A stretch of 64,000 nt of DNA from Phytophthora colocasiae. Taxonomy: Eukaryota > Oomycota > Peronosporomycetes > Peronosporales > Peronosporaceae. Position 1 is the stretch's first letter. Every line of letters begins with the position of its first letter. A program made the translations under genes and the position numbers. Below are positions 51,297-63,267 of the stretch, piece after piece. A model generated the notes under the pieces. That model did not search any database, was not told the DNA's origin, and saw nothing but the letters and a program-made list of their open reading frames with translations. The stretch covers positions 1,240,001-1,304,000 of the forward strand of contig JAGKQI010000098.1 in NCBI GenBank assembly GCA_018806915.1, written 5' to 3'.

Positions 51297-53714
51297 ATGT
51301 CAACGCTCGAAGAAGACTTCGAAGAAGGTCAGTGGCCTTTTGGTGGAGAAGATGTTGCTGAAGAAGAGCCAATCGAAGCTGATGATGTGCCCACCCCAAG
51401 TGGTGCTTCATGTGTAAAGATCAATGAAATCCTAGGAATGGCTGACACTGAAGCTGGCGAGTACTCCTTTGGGGGTATTGCCGAAACTTTACCCTTCGCC
51501 CCTGGTCTTGTCGTCGATGGTGTGGGGAGGATTTCCCTTCCACTCATCACAGAGCAAGCCGAGAAGCTGATCGAGAAATGTGAAAAATCCCCTTTTGGCC
51601 ACAATCTGGAAACGAAAATGGACGAGAATGTGCGCAAGAGCTGGCAACTGGCACCTGATCAAGTGGAGATAAGCAACACTCAATGGCGCTCTGGTATTGA
51701 AGAGCTCACAAAAACTATCGCTCAACGGTTAGGGTACGACAAGGTCCCAATGCTGTGCGTTCTGTACAAAGTGCTGGTGTATGGAGAAGGAGGACACTTT
51801 CTCAAACACCAAGACACTGAGAAAGAGGATGGAATGATTGCTACTCTGGTGATTCAACCACCTAGTGAACACGAAGGAGGAGATTTGGTCGTGTTTCGGG
51901 GTGGTAAAGAGAGATATCGCCATGATTTCGGCAAGTCTGGTGGTACTGCTGCCTTCTCAACACACTTTGCGGTTCACTACGCCGATGCAGAGCATGCTTT
52001 GGAAAAGGTGACAAAGGGATATCGTCTCGCATTGGTCTACTCTCTTTGCCTCCCACCGACAATGAGACATCTTGAAAGAGATTCTGGCTTGCCCACATGC
52101 GATGATCTCGGCGATGCGATCAGTGAAATGGCGTCGGAAGAAGAATCTCTGGCTTTGTTGCTGTCCCATGAGTACACGAAGAAAAGTATTGAGAAATTAG
52201 GTACGAGCGCTCTCAAAGGAGTGGACAGTGCCAGATTTCGAGCACTTAAGGAAGCAAATGCTCAGGTCCCGACCGACAAAAAGCTTCGATTTTTCATTGC
52301 CGAGCTATCATTGAAAATCATTTCTTGTCCTGGAGATGGTTTTAATAGTGGATGGCAAGAAGACCACCGTAGCGAAAAAATTGATTGGTATGCGTCGACT
52401 GGCGAATATCTAGGATACTGCAAGGAGAAAAAGTTTCAGACTAAACTCAATTTCCTGAATCCTGGTCAAGAAACGTATGCACAGATCTGGGAAAAGCGTG
52501 GAGATAGTATCGAAAAACCCTATACTGGCAACGAGGGCCCTACGCAAAAAACAAAATACTGCACGTACGCAATTGTCGCATGGCCCGCTGTTCAACACGC
52601 GGAGAATGCTTTAAAGATGATGTCCGTAGAGCTCGCAGTGGAGGCACTTTTTGAGCAGAGACCGATTGAAGAGACTGCTCTTCGAGAATTCTTGGATAAA
52701 GCGAGTAAGAAGCTGGGGCCGTGGAGCCCGTATTTTGGTAAGACTGATGAAGCTTCAGCGAGATTTTGCCGGTCTTTTTGTGAACTACTGGTTGAAACGG
52801 GCGATGTTGATCTGGCGAAGGATTTCTTGTCCACGAGTTTCCCTCGACTAGGTTTGCTGAGTGAAAACACGACTCTTCTTCCAGTCATTACGAAAGTCAT
52901 CGATCAATTTGACTGGGGTGTGATTGGAAAAGATGTCTTGGACAAGTTAAGCAGAAACGGAACCAACGAAGAAGAGGAGACTCCTGGTGATACCTCATTG
53001 GAGATGACGGTGCAAGTGCTGGCTAGCGTGCAAGGAGAATCGGCTCGAAAGGATCTACTTAAATTGGCTGTGGAAGAGGTATTGAAAGTTGACAAGAGTC
53101 GTGACGATGATGAAGATTTAAACTCATCAAAAGTGGCTGGGATGTTGTGGAAACATGTAGTCCAATCCACCGACCAAACAACTTTCGATACCATCACCAC
53201 TTATTACAAGAAGAAAAATCCACAGGAGCTTGGCCCTGCAGTTGAGATGTTCTCACAATACGTTGGAGATCTTGAGGAATCGAGTGTCAAACGAATGGCA
53301 CTGACTTCAATTGCTGAACGTCGGATGAAGTGGCTGAAGAAGAAAACAACAAAGATGGATACGACGTTTTCGTGGGAAATGCCAGGTGCAGAATTCCCTG
53401 ACAACAAGGAAATTGAAGATTTCTTACGTGGACCCGACACTTCCATGAAGACGCAAGGACTGATAACGTTCAGTGGTATTCCTGCAGCGAGGAAATTTGC
53501 AGGTAAATACCCTCGTACCGAACAGCACGGGGCCTCATTCAAAATGACGCCTGCTGGTAAAGGTAAAAACGCGTATCTGACCATCACGAAGACACGGATG
53601 TGGTTTGATGCCCGTCAAGCCAAGCTGGTTAAGTATAAGGAAGAGCTGGAAACGCTTCAGAAGCTCTATGATGGAAGTACAGCAACTAGCCGTAAGAAAC
53701 CACGTCGTGAATAA
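51297..53714 (+). CDS. 2-oxoglutarate/Fe(II) dioxygenase family protein (805 aa)
   Basis: The iron ligands of a prolyl-4-hydroxylase-type fold are visible: His171 and Asp173 in LKHQDTEKEDG, and His233 in AEHALEKVTKGYR with Arg243 as the 2-oxoglutarate anchor. The N-terminus (1-50) is very acidic. The region after about residue 260 is long and helical, of unknown role, ending in a basic tail (SRKKPRRE). The start ATG 51297 is chosen because the upstream open codons lack an ATG. A CTCACTCCAATTTCTCC stretch about 75 bp upstream resembles an initiator/FPR element. The substrate cannot be inferred. Single exon. Confidence 0.82.
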   Translation: MSTLEEDFEEGQWPFGGEDVAEEEPIEADDVPTPSGASCVKINEILGMADTEAGEYSFGGIAETLPFAPGLVVDGVGRISLPLITEQAEKLIEKCEKSPFGHNLETKMDENVRKSWQLAPDQVEISNTQWRSGIEELTKTIAQRLGYDKVPMLCVLYKVLVYGEGGHFLKHQDTEKEDGMIATLVIQPPSEHEGGDLVVFRGGKERYRHDFGKSGGTAAFSTHFAVHYADAEHALEKVTKGYRLALVYSLCLPPTMRHLERDSGLPTCDDLGDAISEMASEEESLALLLSHEYTKKSIEKLGTSALKGVDSARFRALKEANAQVPTDKKLRFFIAELSLKIISCPGDGFNSGWQEDHRSEKIDWYASTGEYLGYCKEKKFQTKLNFLNPGQETYAQIWEKRGDSIEKPYTGNEGPTQKTKYCTYAIVAWPAVQHAENALKMMSVELAVEALFEQRPIEETALREFLDKASKKLGPWSPYFGKTDEASARFCRSFCELLVETGDVDLAKDFLSTSFPRLGLLSENTTLLPVITKVIDQFDWGVIGKDVLDKLSRNGTNEEEETPGDTSLEMTVQVLASVQGESARKDLLKLAVEEVLKVDKSRDDDEDLNSSKVAGMLWKHVVQSTDQTTFDTITTYYKKKNPQELGPAVEMFSQYVGDLEESSVKRMALTSIAERRMKWLKKKTTKMDTTFSWEMPGAEFPDNKEIEDFLRGPDTSMKTQGLITFSGIPAARKFAGKYPRTEQHGASFKMTPAGKGKNAYLTITKTRMWFDARQAKLVKYKEELETLQKLYDGSTATSRKKPRRE

Positions 53715-53803
53715 TTGCTGACATGGTAAGCAGATCTGTAGTTCGAGGTTGAAGGTGTTTACCATTCAAACTAATCTGACAATGGCTCAAATTTCAAATA
53801 CTG

Positions 53804-55441
53804 TTAAGCTTCAATCACACCCGTCTGGAAGTGTCGTAGTAGTACTCCAATATCTACGAGGACTCTTCCAGTAGAAACTGTTCGCAGTCGACATCTCTCC
53901 GACCATGCAGCATTGAACAAAACATCGTCACTTTTGAGTTCTGTTGTCCGTCCCAGAACCTGAGCATTAATTTCCTCTATAGTACTCCCAAGCGGACGCC
54001 ACAATGATACCCAGAGCTTGTGCTGACCTGCTGCAAAGGGAACAGGTACAAAGCCGTACCCGACAACGTGCAATTTCATGCTGGAATCTGCTCTCCACAC
54101 TTGAAACAGAAGCTTCGGCCAGCCCTGGAACGCGGACGTGGCAAAATGCAAGTCAATCGGGTGAGACCACACAGCCACGTCTGGCTCTGATGTCCATGGG
54201 GCAGTCGACGGATAATCCAATTGAGTTTGACCGAACTGATCACCAGCAATGTGGCTCCATCGGCTGCCGTATTCTACACGCCATTTGCACGTTAAACCTC
54301 CAGCCATCCCGAATCCATGACCACTGACGATCTCACCAGTCAAATGCACTTCAGGTTGGTACGCGGGCGGCACATCGAGTTGTGAAAGGCGTTGCTGAAC
54401 TCGAGACGGGATGTAAGGTGCTTCCGGTATCGGTAAAGTGTCATCTGGGTCAGCTTTATGACGACGAAGTGGAGATAAAACGTTCGTTTGATTTTCCTGC
54501 TCACTGTCGCCGCTGGAACTGTCGATTGATGGTTGTTGGTTGTTTCTTCGCCCTTTCTTGATTTTCTTGCTTCGAACACGAGGAGAGGGCGAATTCTCAC
54601 GGCTACTGGGAGCGTTGTTGTCGCTGGTTGGAGATAACGGTGGCTTGTGAGACTTTGAGTCGATCTCCTCTAGTTCTTTGGCCTCCTTCTGGTTGTTTGA
54701 CGTCTTGGTACTGTGATGTTTCCTGTCGGGGATTTTCCAGCGAGACTTTCGCTTTGGTGATTCGCTTTCTACGTCTGATTTGGGCGAGGTGAGTGGATCT
54801 GTATTTGTTGGTGCTGAATGTTCTTGATCAAGCGTCTCAAGGGATTTAGCCTTTTTCTTCTTGTCTACAAGCGCGTGCTTTTTGTCGGGCTTCGGAAGCT
54901 TCATCAGCCTGTAGCAGTATGAAAGGTGGTATTCAGTCAATAAAAGTGTACCACAAAATCCAAACTTACGTTTTCTTCGGCGAAGAAAGAGGTTTCTTAG
55001 CCACGGCCTTTTCTTCTGGTGCATTGTCGTGCTCCAAAGTCTTGCGTTTGAATGCACGCGTTAAGGATCTTCGAGGTGATGGAGTTTTAACTTCAGTTGT
55101 AAGAAGATCAACTTGACCAACTTCCTTAGCATCACTACTAGGAACTCCTGCTGTTGTGTCTTCTGTGTTTGGTTTCTTCACTTTATCCTTTTTCTTCTCC
55201 TTCGGAGGCTTAGCCTTTGGTTTTTCCTTCGTTGGTTTCTCTTTCTTTTGTTTTGGTGTTTTAGTTTTCACTTCTCGAGATTTTGGAGAGTCTAACCCAA
55301 ATCCTGCAGCATCCTGTACATCACTAAGAAAATAAAAGAGAATCAGACTTTTTCAAAGAAGAAGAATAATGAATCTCCTTACCTTCCTGTTCCAGCCTCA
55401 CGTTGCGCTTTTTTCTTCGGTGAAGCGAGCTTCTTCAGCAT
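53804..55441 (-). CDS. B9D2: B9D2, ciliary transition-zone protein with long basic N-terminus (505 aa)
   Basis: Exons 55383-55441, 54970-55323 and 53804-54908, introns 59 and 61 bp. The last 180 residues form the B9 domain of the B9D2 type: VHLTGEIVSGHGF, CKWRVEYG, GQTQLDYP, VWSHPIDLHFATSAFQGWP, YGFVPVPFAAGQH and LLRHFQTGV. B9D2 belongs to the tectonic/MKS module at the base of cilia, so it should act in zoospore flagella. Human B9D2 is about 175 residues. Here roughly 300 residues of Lys/Pro/Ser-rich disordered sequence are fused in front. The join falls inside exon 3 with no frame break, so the extension seems genuine. Confidence 0.9.
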
Positions 55442-55574
55442 CGTAAAAAACCAAACGTCTTCTTGAAAAGACACTAAAAAAATGTAGTTTCCGTTATAGA
55501 AACACGTCCTTTTTGTATGTAGAATGCGTTAAGGAAGTCTCTAATCACTCCAAAAAAACTCTCTAAAGCCGACC

Positions 55575-56036
55575 CTAGTTCTTCTTGGTGCGCATACGTA
55601 GCGCTTTCTTGCGCTTGCGGTGCTTGTGCTTGTTCATTTTCTTTCGCCGCTTCTTCACCACGCTGTCCGCCAGGTATCCGTCCATCTCGCGCAACAACGC
55701 GTCCATATTGTCGGCGTCTCGCAGCGGGAGGTTATCATGCAGGGCGCTGAGCATGCCTGGAGTGTCCCACAGGTCTTCGGAGCAGGCCAATGCTCCTTCT
55801 TCCTCTTCGACTTCCCCTTGAACAGGGAAGGAGCCCACCATCCAGAGATGCGCCGGATCCACACGTGGGTATTTGCTTTTCCACATGGACGCGTCCTCCG
55901 GCATCGGGAAGGACGGAGTCTGGAAAAGAGCGTCAGGCGCACGCGTGGACATGAACGCACGGCAAGTCGTGAGCTGTGGCGCGGCGGTGGGACGCACACG
56001 AAGGATACAACGCGCAGCAGCACGTAGTCCAGACAT
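55575..56036 (-). CDS. Mitochondrial ribosomal mS38-like protein (COX24/AURKAIP1 domain, 153 aa)
   Basis: The C-terminus KKRRKKMNKHKHRKRKKALR is the hallmark of the mS38 family, which sits in the small subunit of the mitochondrial ribosome. The N-terminus from ATG 56036 (MSGLRAAARCILRVRPTAA) is Arg-rich and amphipathic, as in a mitochondrial targeting peptide, supporting this start over the longer open frame. The middle is acidic and poorly conserved. Divergent from the EF-hand gene about 145 bp away, so they may share a promoter. Confidence 0.85.
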   Translation of the reverse strand: MSGLRAAARCILRVRPTAAPQLTTCRAFMSTRAPDALFQTPSFPMPEDASMWKSKYPRVDPAHLWMVGSFPVQGEVEEEEGALACSEDLWDTPGMLSALHDNLPLRDADNMDALLREMDGYLADSVVKKRRKKMNKHKHRKRKKALRMRTKKN

Positions 56037-56179
56037 GGTCGTTATACGGCGAGTTTCTAACGGATGGGAGGCTGGTAGAGGATGGATAAAAATAGTATTC
56101 TGATTGGCTGAAAATAATTTAACTAAGTGCTTCAAGATCGGATGCAGAGTTTCGAGGATCAAGTAGTTTTTTTACGTCG

Positions 56180-56869
56180 ATGTTTTGTATGGGCAGATAG
56201 AGAGGAGAAAGGTAGAGAAGACATTGTGGAGGTATATTTTGAGTGTTAATTGTATTGATGTGTTAGGGTTCTTGATAAAACATGATCTCAAATGTGGCGT
56301 GGCGGCGGCATTGGGAGTTCGGCCATCGAAAGTAAGAGGATTTGAGATGATATACCTTGTAGTGGCCAATTGATATTTAATGTTTTGGTTGAAGCTGCTG
56401 TTGGCGCAGATGTTCCGAGGTTGTGAAGTTCCAGGGCACGAGCTTCGAGTTACGATGGACGAGTTTGTGACGGTGATGAAGACGCGACTGGATAAGACGG
56501 ACCTGCTTGAAGACGTTCGAAGACTTTTCAAGGCGATGGATTTACGAGCGGAAGGATTTATCTCACGTCGCAGCTTCGAGCAGGTTGAAGACGAAAACTT
56601 TTCGTTGTTTCTATCGAGATTTGATCACTGACTTCTGCTTTGTGGCGTTGAAGGCGTGCGAGATGACGCTGCCGTTTGCAAACCGCGAGACGTTGATGTG
56701 CGTCTTTCGCGAAGCAGATCGAGATGACGACGGACGGGTGCGTCAAGTTGACTGGTAATGAAGTGTTGGAGTGGTCTAAACGTGAAAAATTGTCGGGTAG
56801 GTGACATACCAAGACTTTGAGCGGATGTGCCTGCTCGCAATTCAGGTCGATGCCAGTAATAACAAATAG
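56180..56869 (+). CDS. EF-hand protein, calmodulin/centrin-like, multi-exon (132 aa)
   Basis: Exons: possibly 56180-56186 (7 bp), 56267-56331, 56410-56583, 56654-56737 and 56801-56869, all in frame. The fourth EF-hand is canonical (DRDDDGRVTYQDF), its loop being completed across an intron. The hand near MDLRAEGFISRRSF is weaker and the first (FLIKHDLKCGVAAALGV) lacks a full loop. Likely a Ca2+ sensor of the calmodulin/centrin superfamily. The first exon is the weak point: the frame of exon 2 has no upstream ATG, and the 7-bp exon ATGTTTT with donor GTATGG is my best guess. Confidence 0.65.
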
Positions 56870-57047
56870 GAAACGGATTCCGACTTCACACAGCGTGAGA
56901 TCCATCGCTTGATGAGCCTATTGTTAATTACTTCATAAAGCTTAGACTCATAGGCTCAAGCAACAAGGTACAAGTGCTGTTGACGTCTCAGTCTTGTCTC
57001 TACTCTGCCGAGAGCGAAATCTTTGTGAATTTATTAGATCAAGAAGA

Positions 57048-58300
57048 ATGTATTCCACTGGCAGTCCGAGCAGCAGTGATGCACAGCAAGAAGCGATCAA
57101 GTCCCGACTGTTCGCGGTGCTACGTCGTCTCGAGAACGAGCAGTGCGCAGACTGTGGCGCTGCTACTCCAAAGTATGATGTGGTTTTCGAGATCTTAAGT
57201 TTTATAGGATTCTTACAATTATTTTTCTTTGTAGGTGGGCGACTGTGACTCATGGAGGCTTCATCTGTACGCAATGTGCTGGTGTTCATCGATCTTTAGG
57301 TGTCCACGTGTCATTCGTGCTCAGTGTTATGCTTGACAAGTGGACGGATGAACAAGTGAATGCCATGGACAAAGGGGGCAACACGAAACTCAACAAAATG
57401 CTGGAACGAACTCTGTCTCTGCAATTGAAGCTGAACGAGCAGACCCCAAAGAAACCTGAAGCTCAGACGCCTCGTATTGAGCGAGAGCTCTTCATCCGAG
57501 CCAAATACGAAGAGAAACTCTTCTCTGGTGGAGTTGCAAGTCCACCAAAACCATCTTCTCCTAAACGAAGTCCAGCTAAATCCTCAGCAACAACACAGGG
57601 AATGGTCGAGTACACTGGTGTTGTGGTAATTGACCTCAAGGAAGCGAAGGAACTCGCAGGAATGAACATTAGCGGCAAGTCCGACCCGTACGTGACCTTC
57701 CGGTTGGGAGAGCAGAGTATCAACAGCAAGCGTGTGGACAACAGCGTGAATCCTCACTGGAATCAACAACTCATGCTCTCGTGGGACGGCATTTCACCTC
57801 TTGAGATTGAGCTGTACGATTACAACAAAGTGAACGCTGATCGACCCATGGGTGCTTTCGTTATCAGTGCTGAGCAGCTTTCGTCCCTACCTGAAGCCGG
57901 GGATTCCGATGGTCCTTACGAGGATTGGTATCCAGTCATCATGCCGCGCGACTGGGCCACAAACTTTAGTGAGCACATGGTCGCCGGAGCTGAAGGTGTC
58001 ACGAAGGGGATTTTTCGCGGCATCACGGGCGTCTTCAAGGATCCGATCAAAGGAGCGCGTGAAAATGGACTTGAAGGCTTTGCCAAGGGTGTCGGTACGG
58101 GTATGGCTGGGGTCGTCGTTCGTCCTATCAAAGGTCTTGGAACGATGGTCAAACACTCAGCGTTATCTGTAGGAGTGGGCAGAAAACACCGCACGAACAG
58201 CACAGGCAGTGAACACGATGGAAGTACGTCACCTGATAGACGAGACTATGTGGCTGCAGGGTCCGTGAGGCTTGCGTTGTCGCTGCAAAAGTTTTCGTAA
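57048..58300 (+). CDS. ArfGAP - C2 domain protein (396 aa)
   Basis: Exons 57048-57172 and 57235-58300 with a 62-bp intron inside the zinc finger. The ArfGAP finger reads CADCGAATPKWATVTHGGFI then CTQCAGVHRSLG, with the GTPase-activating Arg in HRSLG. A C2 domain follows (about 170-290: GMNISGKSDPYVTFRL, NPHWNQQL), matching plant ArfGAP-C2 (ZAC/AGD12-like) order. The C-terminus has Gly-rich repeats (GVTKGIFRGITGVFKDPIKG, GFAKGVGTGMAG) resembling a VPS13-type C-terminal motif. Role: switches off Arf GTPases at membranes, with phospholipid targeting through C2. The start is the first ATG (MYSTGSPSSS). Confidence 0.9.
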
Positions 58301-58437
58301 CGTGTTGTCGGTAATATACACACTGCATTGGAGGCAAAATGTGTAATTTATTCGTTCACCTTGGTACTGTCCTGCCGTCTCCGAAGTTTACCGTCACATC
58401 TTCCGTGCTTCTTGCTTTAAAATGTCGATTATGTTGT

Positions 58438-61400
58438 CTACATCAGAGTCCGAAAGTTCAACAGCTCGCCCTTGACTCGGCGGAATTGCTCTAGCAGCGT
58501 CGATGCTTCACCGTCGTCTATAAAGCAAGAAGAGAAGTGTTAGTTCACATCAATACAAGGGGAGCACGCAGTGACGTACCGTGTGATGTGGCGCGCAGAT
58601 CCGTAATAAAGCCATCGCAGAGGTCGACGATGTTCGGACAGCAGGCAGCGAATTCAGCCAACTGGTCCTTCCCGGCGCGTGGGGAGATCGCGTGCTTCTT
58701 CCAGATAGTAATAATGGCCAGCATCGATTGTAGCAAGTGCACCGTCCAGCCTTCGCGGTAAAGTCGTTCAGGTTGCTCACGGTAGAGCTGCTCGTAGTAG
58801 CTCAAAAGTACACGATGCGGCACGCCCACGTCCAGGAACAGCTTGAGGACCCAGTTGAACGTGGTGGCGTCAATAGCTGCGGCCGATGCGACGCTGCCTG
58901 TGAAAGCACCAACGCCCGTCGATCGAATGTACCAGAGAGAGATCCACTCGAGCATATCGGCGAGAAAACCTACCGGGAAAACGAAGCCGCCGATGCCAGC
59001 AGCTGAACCGCTGTGTGCGTCGTCGCCTTCCAGATAAAGCGCCTTACCCAGTCTTAGTATCTTGCACTGCATTTGGCCAATCCAGTTCCCACTCTCGAAA
59101 GAAGAGCCTCCGCCAGCGGAGCTCGAGGTAGCCAGCAGTCCAGCCTTCTCGCACTGGTCCAACCGCCAAGCATTGAATGCTGCGTTACTCGAGGATTGGG
59201 GCAGCAGACTGAAAATGATCTTCCGCCACAAAGTCGCGATAACATCAGCCTCTTCCGACTTGCACACGTGGATGATGTGGAGACACTCCATCCACATGTC
59301 GTACTTGGATGTGAAGCGGTTGTACAATGTTGATGCATCAAACAGCTTGAAGGTGAGCAATTGCACGTCCGTCTTCTGCTGTCGGAGCTCTTCGTCTGAG
59401 GTTGATGATGTCGTTTCCAGTTCGATCACCTGCTGTTCAAGAGCCTTCAGGACACGCACCTGCAGTTGGAGAACATCCAGCACGTCGCGAACTTCCTTAA
59501 TCGCCTCCGCGGCCTCGCCCACATCCTCCAGGCTCTTCAGGCAGCTCAGCGCTTTCGACACATAGTATTGACGCTTGACAATATCGGGGTTGTTGGAGAC
59601 CACAAGAGCAGAGGAAGTGGCGTACTCATCTTCACCAAGTGAGTCTTCATGCGCACGAGCCCACCACACCTTCGCCGCAACCAGATACTTGTGCTGATCC
59701 ATGTACAGTTTCACGAGCAGATCTTGGTCCTTCTCCTTCAGGAACTCTTCAATGTAGGGTGAACGAATGGAAGTCAGCAGGTGAGAGTGGCCGCGTTCAT
59801 ACAGCCACGTGTACAGCAGGTTGTGAAAGCTATCGTCCTCTGAGGCTAGTGCGAAGTGGAACAACTCTTCGACATACTTATTCCGTGTTTCATCGTCCAG
59901 CGTCACCATTTCCTCCACAGCTTGTGGACTAGCATTCGCTGCTCCGCCCAAAAGTTTGTGCAGGGCCAGCAAGATGCACCCAAAGCATCGTCGTTTCCAC
60001 GTTTGCTTGACACCGCTCAGATCTGATGCTGCTGCGTCGTCGAAGTGTTTGGCGCATGCCAGTGAGAGTTTCACTACGCCTTCGTAGTAGTTCAACAGTG
60101 TGTAGTCTTCGCAAATACCTTGGAGAACATCCAGGCAGTCCTCTGTGTCCCACATGTGGCACGAGTTCAAGAACTGTTCCAGAGACTCCTTCAAGAAGTT
60201 CTTACGAGCAACCGGGGATCCACTGAGCTTAGCATTTGACAGACTCCTGTACCCCTGGTAGTGCCACAGGTCTGATACGGAGAAAAACGTGGGGCACTGC
60301 TCGCGCAACTGCTTAATCAGGAACTGGTTGTTCTCGTTGCGTCCACGCATAAGTGCCTTCGTCATAGTCTTGGCAGCCAGCGAGCCGTCCGTTGTAGTCA
60401 CCAAGTCGCTGAAGCTAAGACGGGCAAGAGGCTCCACCAGCGAAACCTTGTATTCCTGAGCGATCCGCAACAGAGAGATCGCCTCAATACTACGCAGCAC
60501 CAATTGGTACAAGTAGTACAATGAGCGCTGCTCTGCTTTGAAACGTGCCTCCCGCTTGAGCTGATCATCAGTGAGCGACTTTTGGTGACGCATGACAAGC
60601 TCCGACACACGGGAAAGTCCTGCTTCAGCACTCTCGCTCATAACACCGTCCAGGCTAGGGTTCTTCTCAAGTGCAGCACCTCCGCTAATAGACACAGCAA
60701 ACGGACCGGCGCTCTCCATAAGCTGTCGTAGCTGGAACAAAATCTCACGAATCTCGTCCATCTTCTCAGGGGAATGGATATGTTCAAAGCTGGCAACGTA
60801 TCCAGGTGCCTTGGTAGCAGGCTTAGTACCATTTACGACGCGAGAAACCACACGCCGGCCAAGGGTCTTTGACGTCCAGAGCGGCCGCAGTACACGGCAT
60901 GCGAATGCGACAAGACCGTCGTGCTGGTATGACATGCCAAACTCCGTGGTTAGAACAATTCGCGTGCTGCTCGCAGAAGTTGCGGTGCTGTTGGTCGAAG
61001 AAGCTGCAGGCTCCACAGGCACGTTGTCAGGAGGGCCCTGCGCGAGCTCGAAGATACCCTGGACCGCAGACGTGTAAATATAATCATCACTCTTCATCGT
61101 CGTCAAACCGCCAGGACGTGGAGCGATCAGTGAAGCAGCGGTAGAAGTCTCATTGACAAGAGGATCCGTAGGAACGCCACAAGCCAACGCCACGAGCATG
61201 CAGACCACCTGAATCTCACCAAAGCAGCGCACAAATGGCGCCAGAGCAGCCTTCAGTTCGTGGCCGCGGGAAAGTAGAAGCGCGCGGTGAAGTTGGTCCA
61301 GCGGCCGAATTTTCTTGAAAACCTGAATGCCTGAGTTGGTCAAGCACAAAAAGTGGCGTGAAGGTTGAGAGTACATGAGCGCCATCTCGCCAACAATAGG

Positions 61401-63086
61401 CACGTTCTCCGATGCACCGCCTGCAGGGATACCAGTAGACATTTCGTCAAAGGACCGCTTACTGCCGCTGTTAGCTCCCTTGCTAGCTTTCGCTGCTGCT
61501 GCCACCTCAACTTCCGCAATCCACGAGCTTTCGGGTCCCTCGCTCGAATACGGGTTCAGTTCCTGAACATCCACGACCTTGCCGATACACGTGTCCAGCG
61601 AGACAGATTCGCGGATCGTGGGCTTCCTGGCTGCCAAACCTGTTTGAACAGGTAGCGCTGTGGTGCTAATGGGGTCGTGGGCAATTCCCACAAGTTGGTC
61701 CTGTTGGTCTCGTCGTCCTTCAATGCACAAAAAGACGCCCTTGCGATGGAACGCAACGTGCACCGCACTAGGACTTTTTCCCGGCGCGTAACCAGGCTGC
61801 ATGCCTTCCTTGGCGTGATACGGGGGTGCATCACGCAATGCAATGGCCGGCGGAGGTAGTCGAATGTGAAGAATCTCGAGTCTAGATGGACGCTTCGCCC
61901 TGTTGTAGTTTCCAGCTCCCGAGTACGTGTATCGCCGGGAAAATGCCGACAAGTAAAAGCGAATACCATTTGACGTCACAGCCACTAGAGTGACCGTCTT
62001 CGATTCGTCCGGGGATACCGTAGACAACGCGACGACCTTGAGCGGGTTAGTTCCAGCCACACCAGGTTGAAACAGTCTCTCATCTGGACACGAGACGCGT
62101 GTCCGGCGATTCTCACGCGCGTACTTGGCACCATCAGCTAGCATATTCGCAGCACACACAGCCTTGTTCTCATCTCCATTAGCTCCGAGGTCAAAGACAC
62201 TCACTTGGGCGTCATCATGCAGTACGTAGAGAATATGTCTTGTATGGTCCACACACATATCCACCACTTTTCCAGGAGCACTGGCCAGTCCGGCCAGGAA
62301 CCGAGGCAAATACTGTGCGTAACTGGACGTGTGGGCCACCTTCCTGCAACCTTCCAACGCTCCGACCCCAGGTAACGCAGCCCCTAGCAACGAGTTCCTG
62401 TCGGCTGCAGCCTTCTGCTCCGGTGTGTACAAAAACTCGTAAAGAGCTCCATCAGATCCACCAAAGAAGATGCGTCCACTGCGCGTAGTCACAATCTTCC
62501 GGACGACGCACTTGTCCGTGCTAACACTGAGCTTCGTTCTCTGTAGTTTAAAGCTCACGGGGCCAGTGCCGTCCGGTCGTTCAGGCTGATTGTCGTCGGC
62601 CACGACGGCCAATAGCAAAACCTCCACTGTAGTAGCCACCACGAGCACATGGCGGACTTTAGAGGTGAAAATTCCCGTAGCAGGGCGAGTCACGAGTCCA
62701 ACAGCGACGACGGCTTGATCGAACTCCTTAGCGGCGAAGCGACCGCGTTGAGCGTAGCTCCAGAGGAAGAGACGGGAGTCCACGGACGTCCAGGCCGAGC
62801 GAATCTCAGGTAAAAGACCAGACAGCGACAAAGTCTTCGTGTCATCCAGTGCGGCAGCTACTACACCAGGTAATGGGATGACAGAGCCCTTTTTGGCCAC
62901 TTGAGGGGTCCATTGTGATGCGTACGGCTCGAAGAAGTAGTTTTGCGGCTCCGATTGGGCGTTTAACTGGTCAATCAGGTCCGGGTACGACGCGTCCTCC
63001 TGTGTGGCTTGGTCCACACGTGTCTTGGCGTCCGATAGGCCCTTGAACGAACGATCCATCGCCTCGCGGGTCGCCGACAACTCCAT
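58438..63086 (-). CDS. NUP155: NUP155/Nup170 nucleoporin (1528 aa)
   Basis: Scaffold nucleoporin of the inner ring of the nuclear pore. The main exon 58580-63086 is joined by a 62-bp intron to a final 80-bp exon, 58438-58517, which replaces the in-exon stop. The N-terminal beta-propeller is recognisable (YPDLIDQL, LPEIRSAWTSVDSRLFLW) and the C-terminal half is the long alpha-helical domain of this family. The length is slightly above the animal protein (about 1390). Disordered Ala/Ser-rich loops occur near 560-580 and 720-740. The ATG at 63086 follows a compact intergenic space of about 180 bp. Confidence 0.93.
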
Positions 63087-63267
63087 TAGGACGTACGGGG
63101 CGTTTGGTGGTTTGCTTGGCGGGGGATTAAATGAAAAATTTCAACCAATGGGATTGTATTCTGGGTTGACAAAAAGAACAGCCCATCCTGGACAGAAAGA
63201 TACGCCCATCTATCTGGCGAACTACAAGGCAGTGTTTGTTACTTGAAGCACTAACGTAGTCCTCTGA

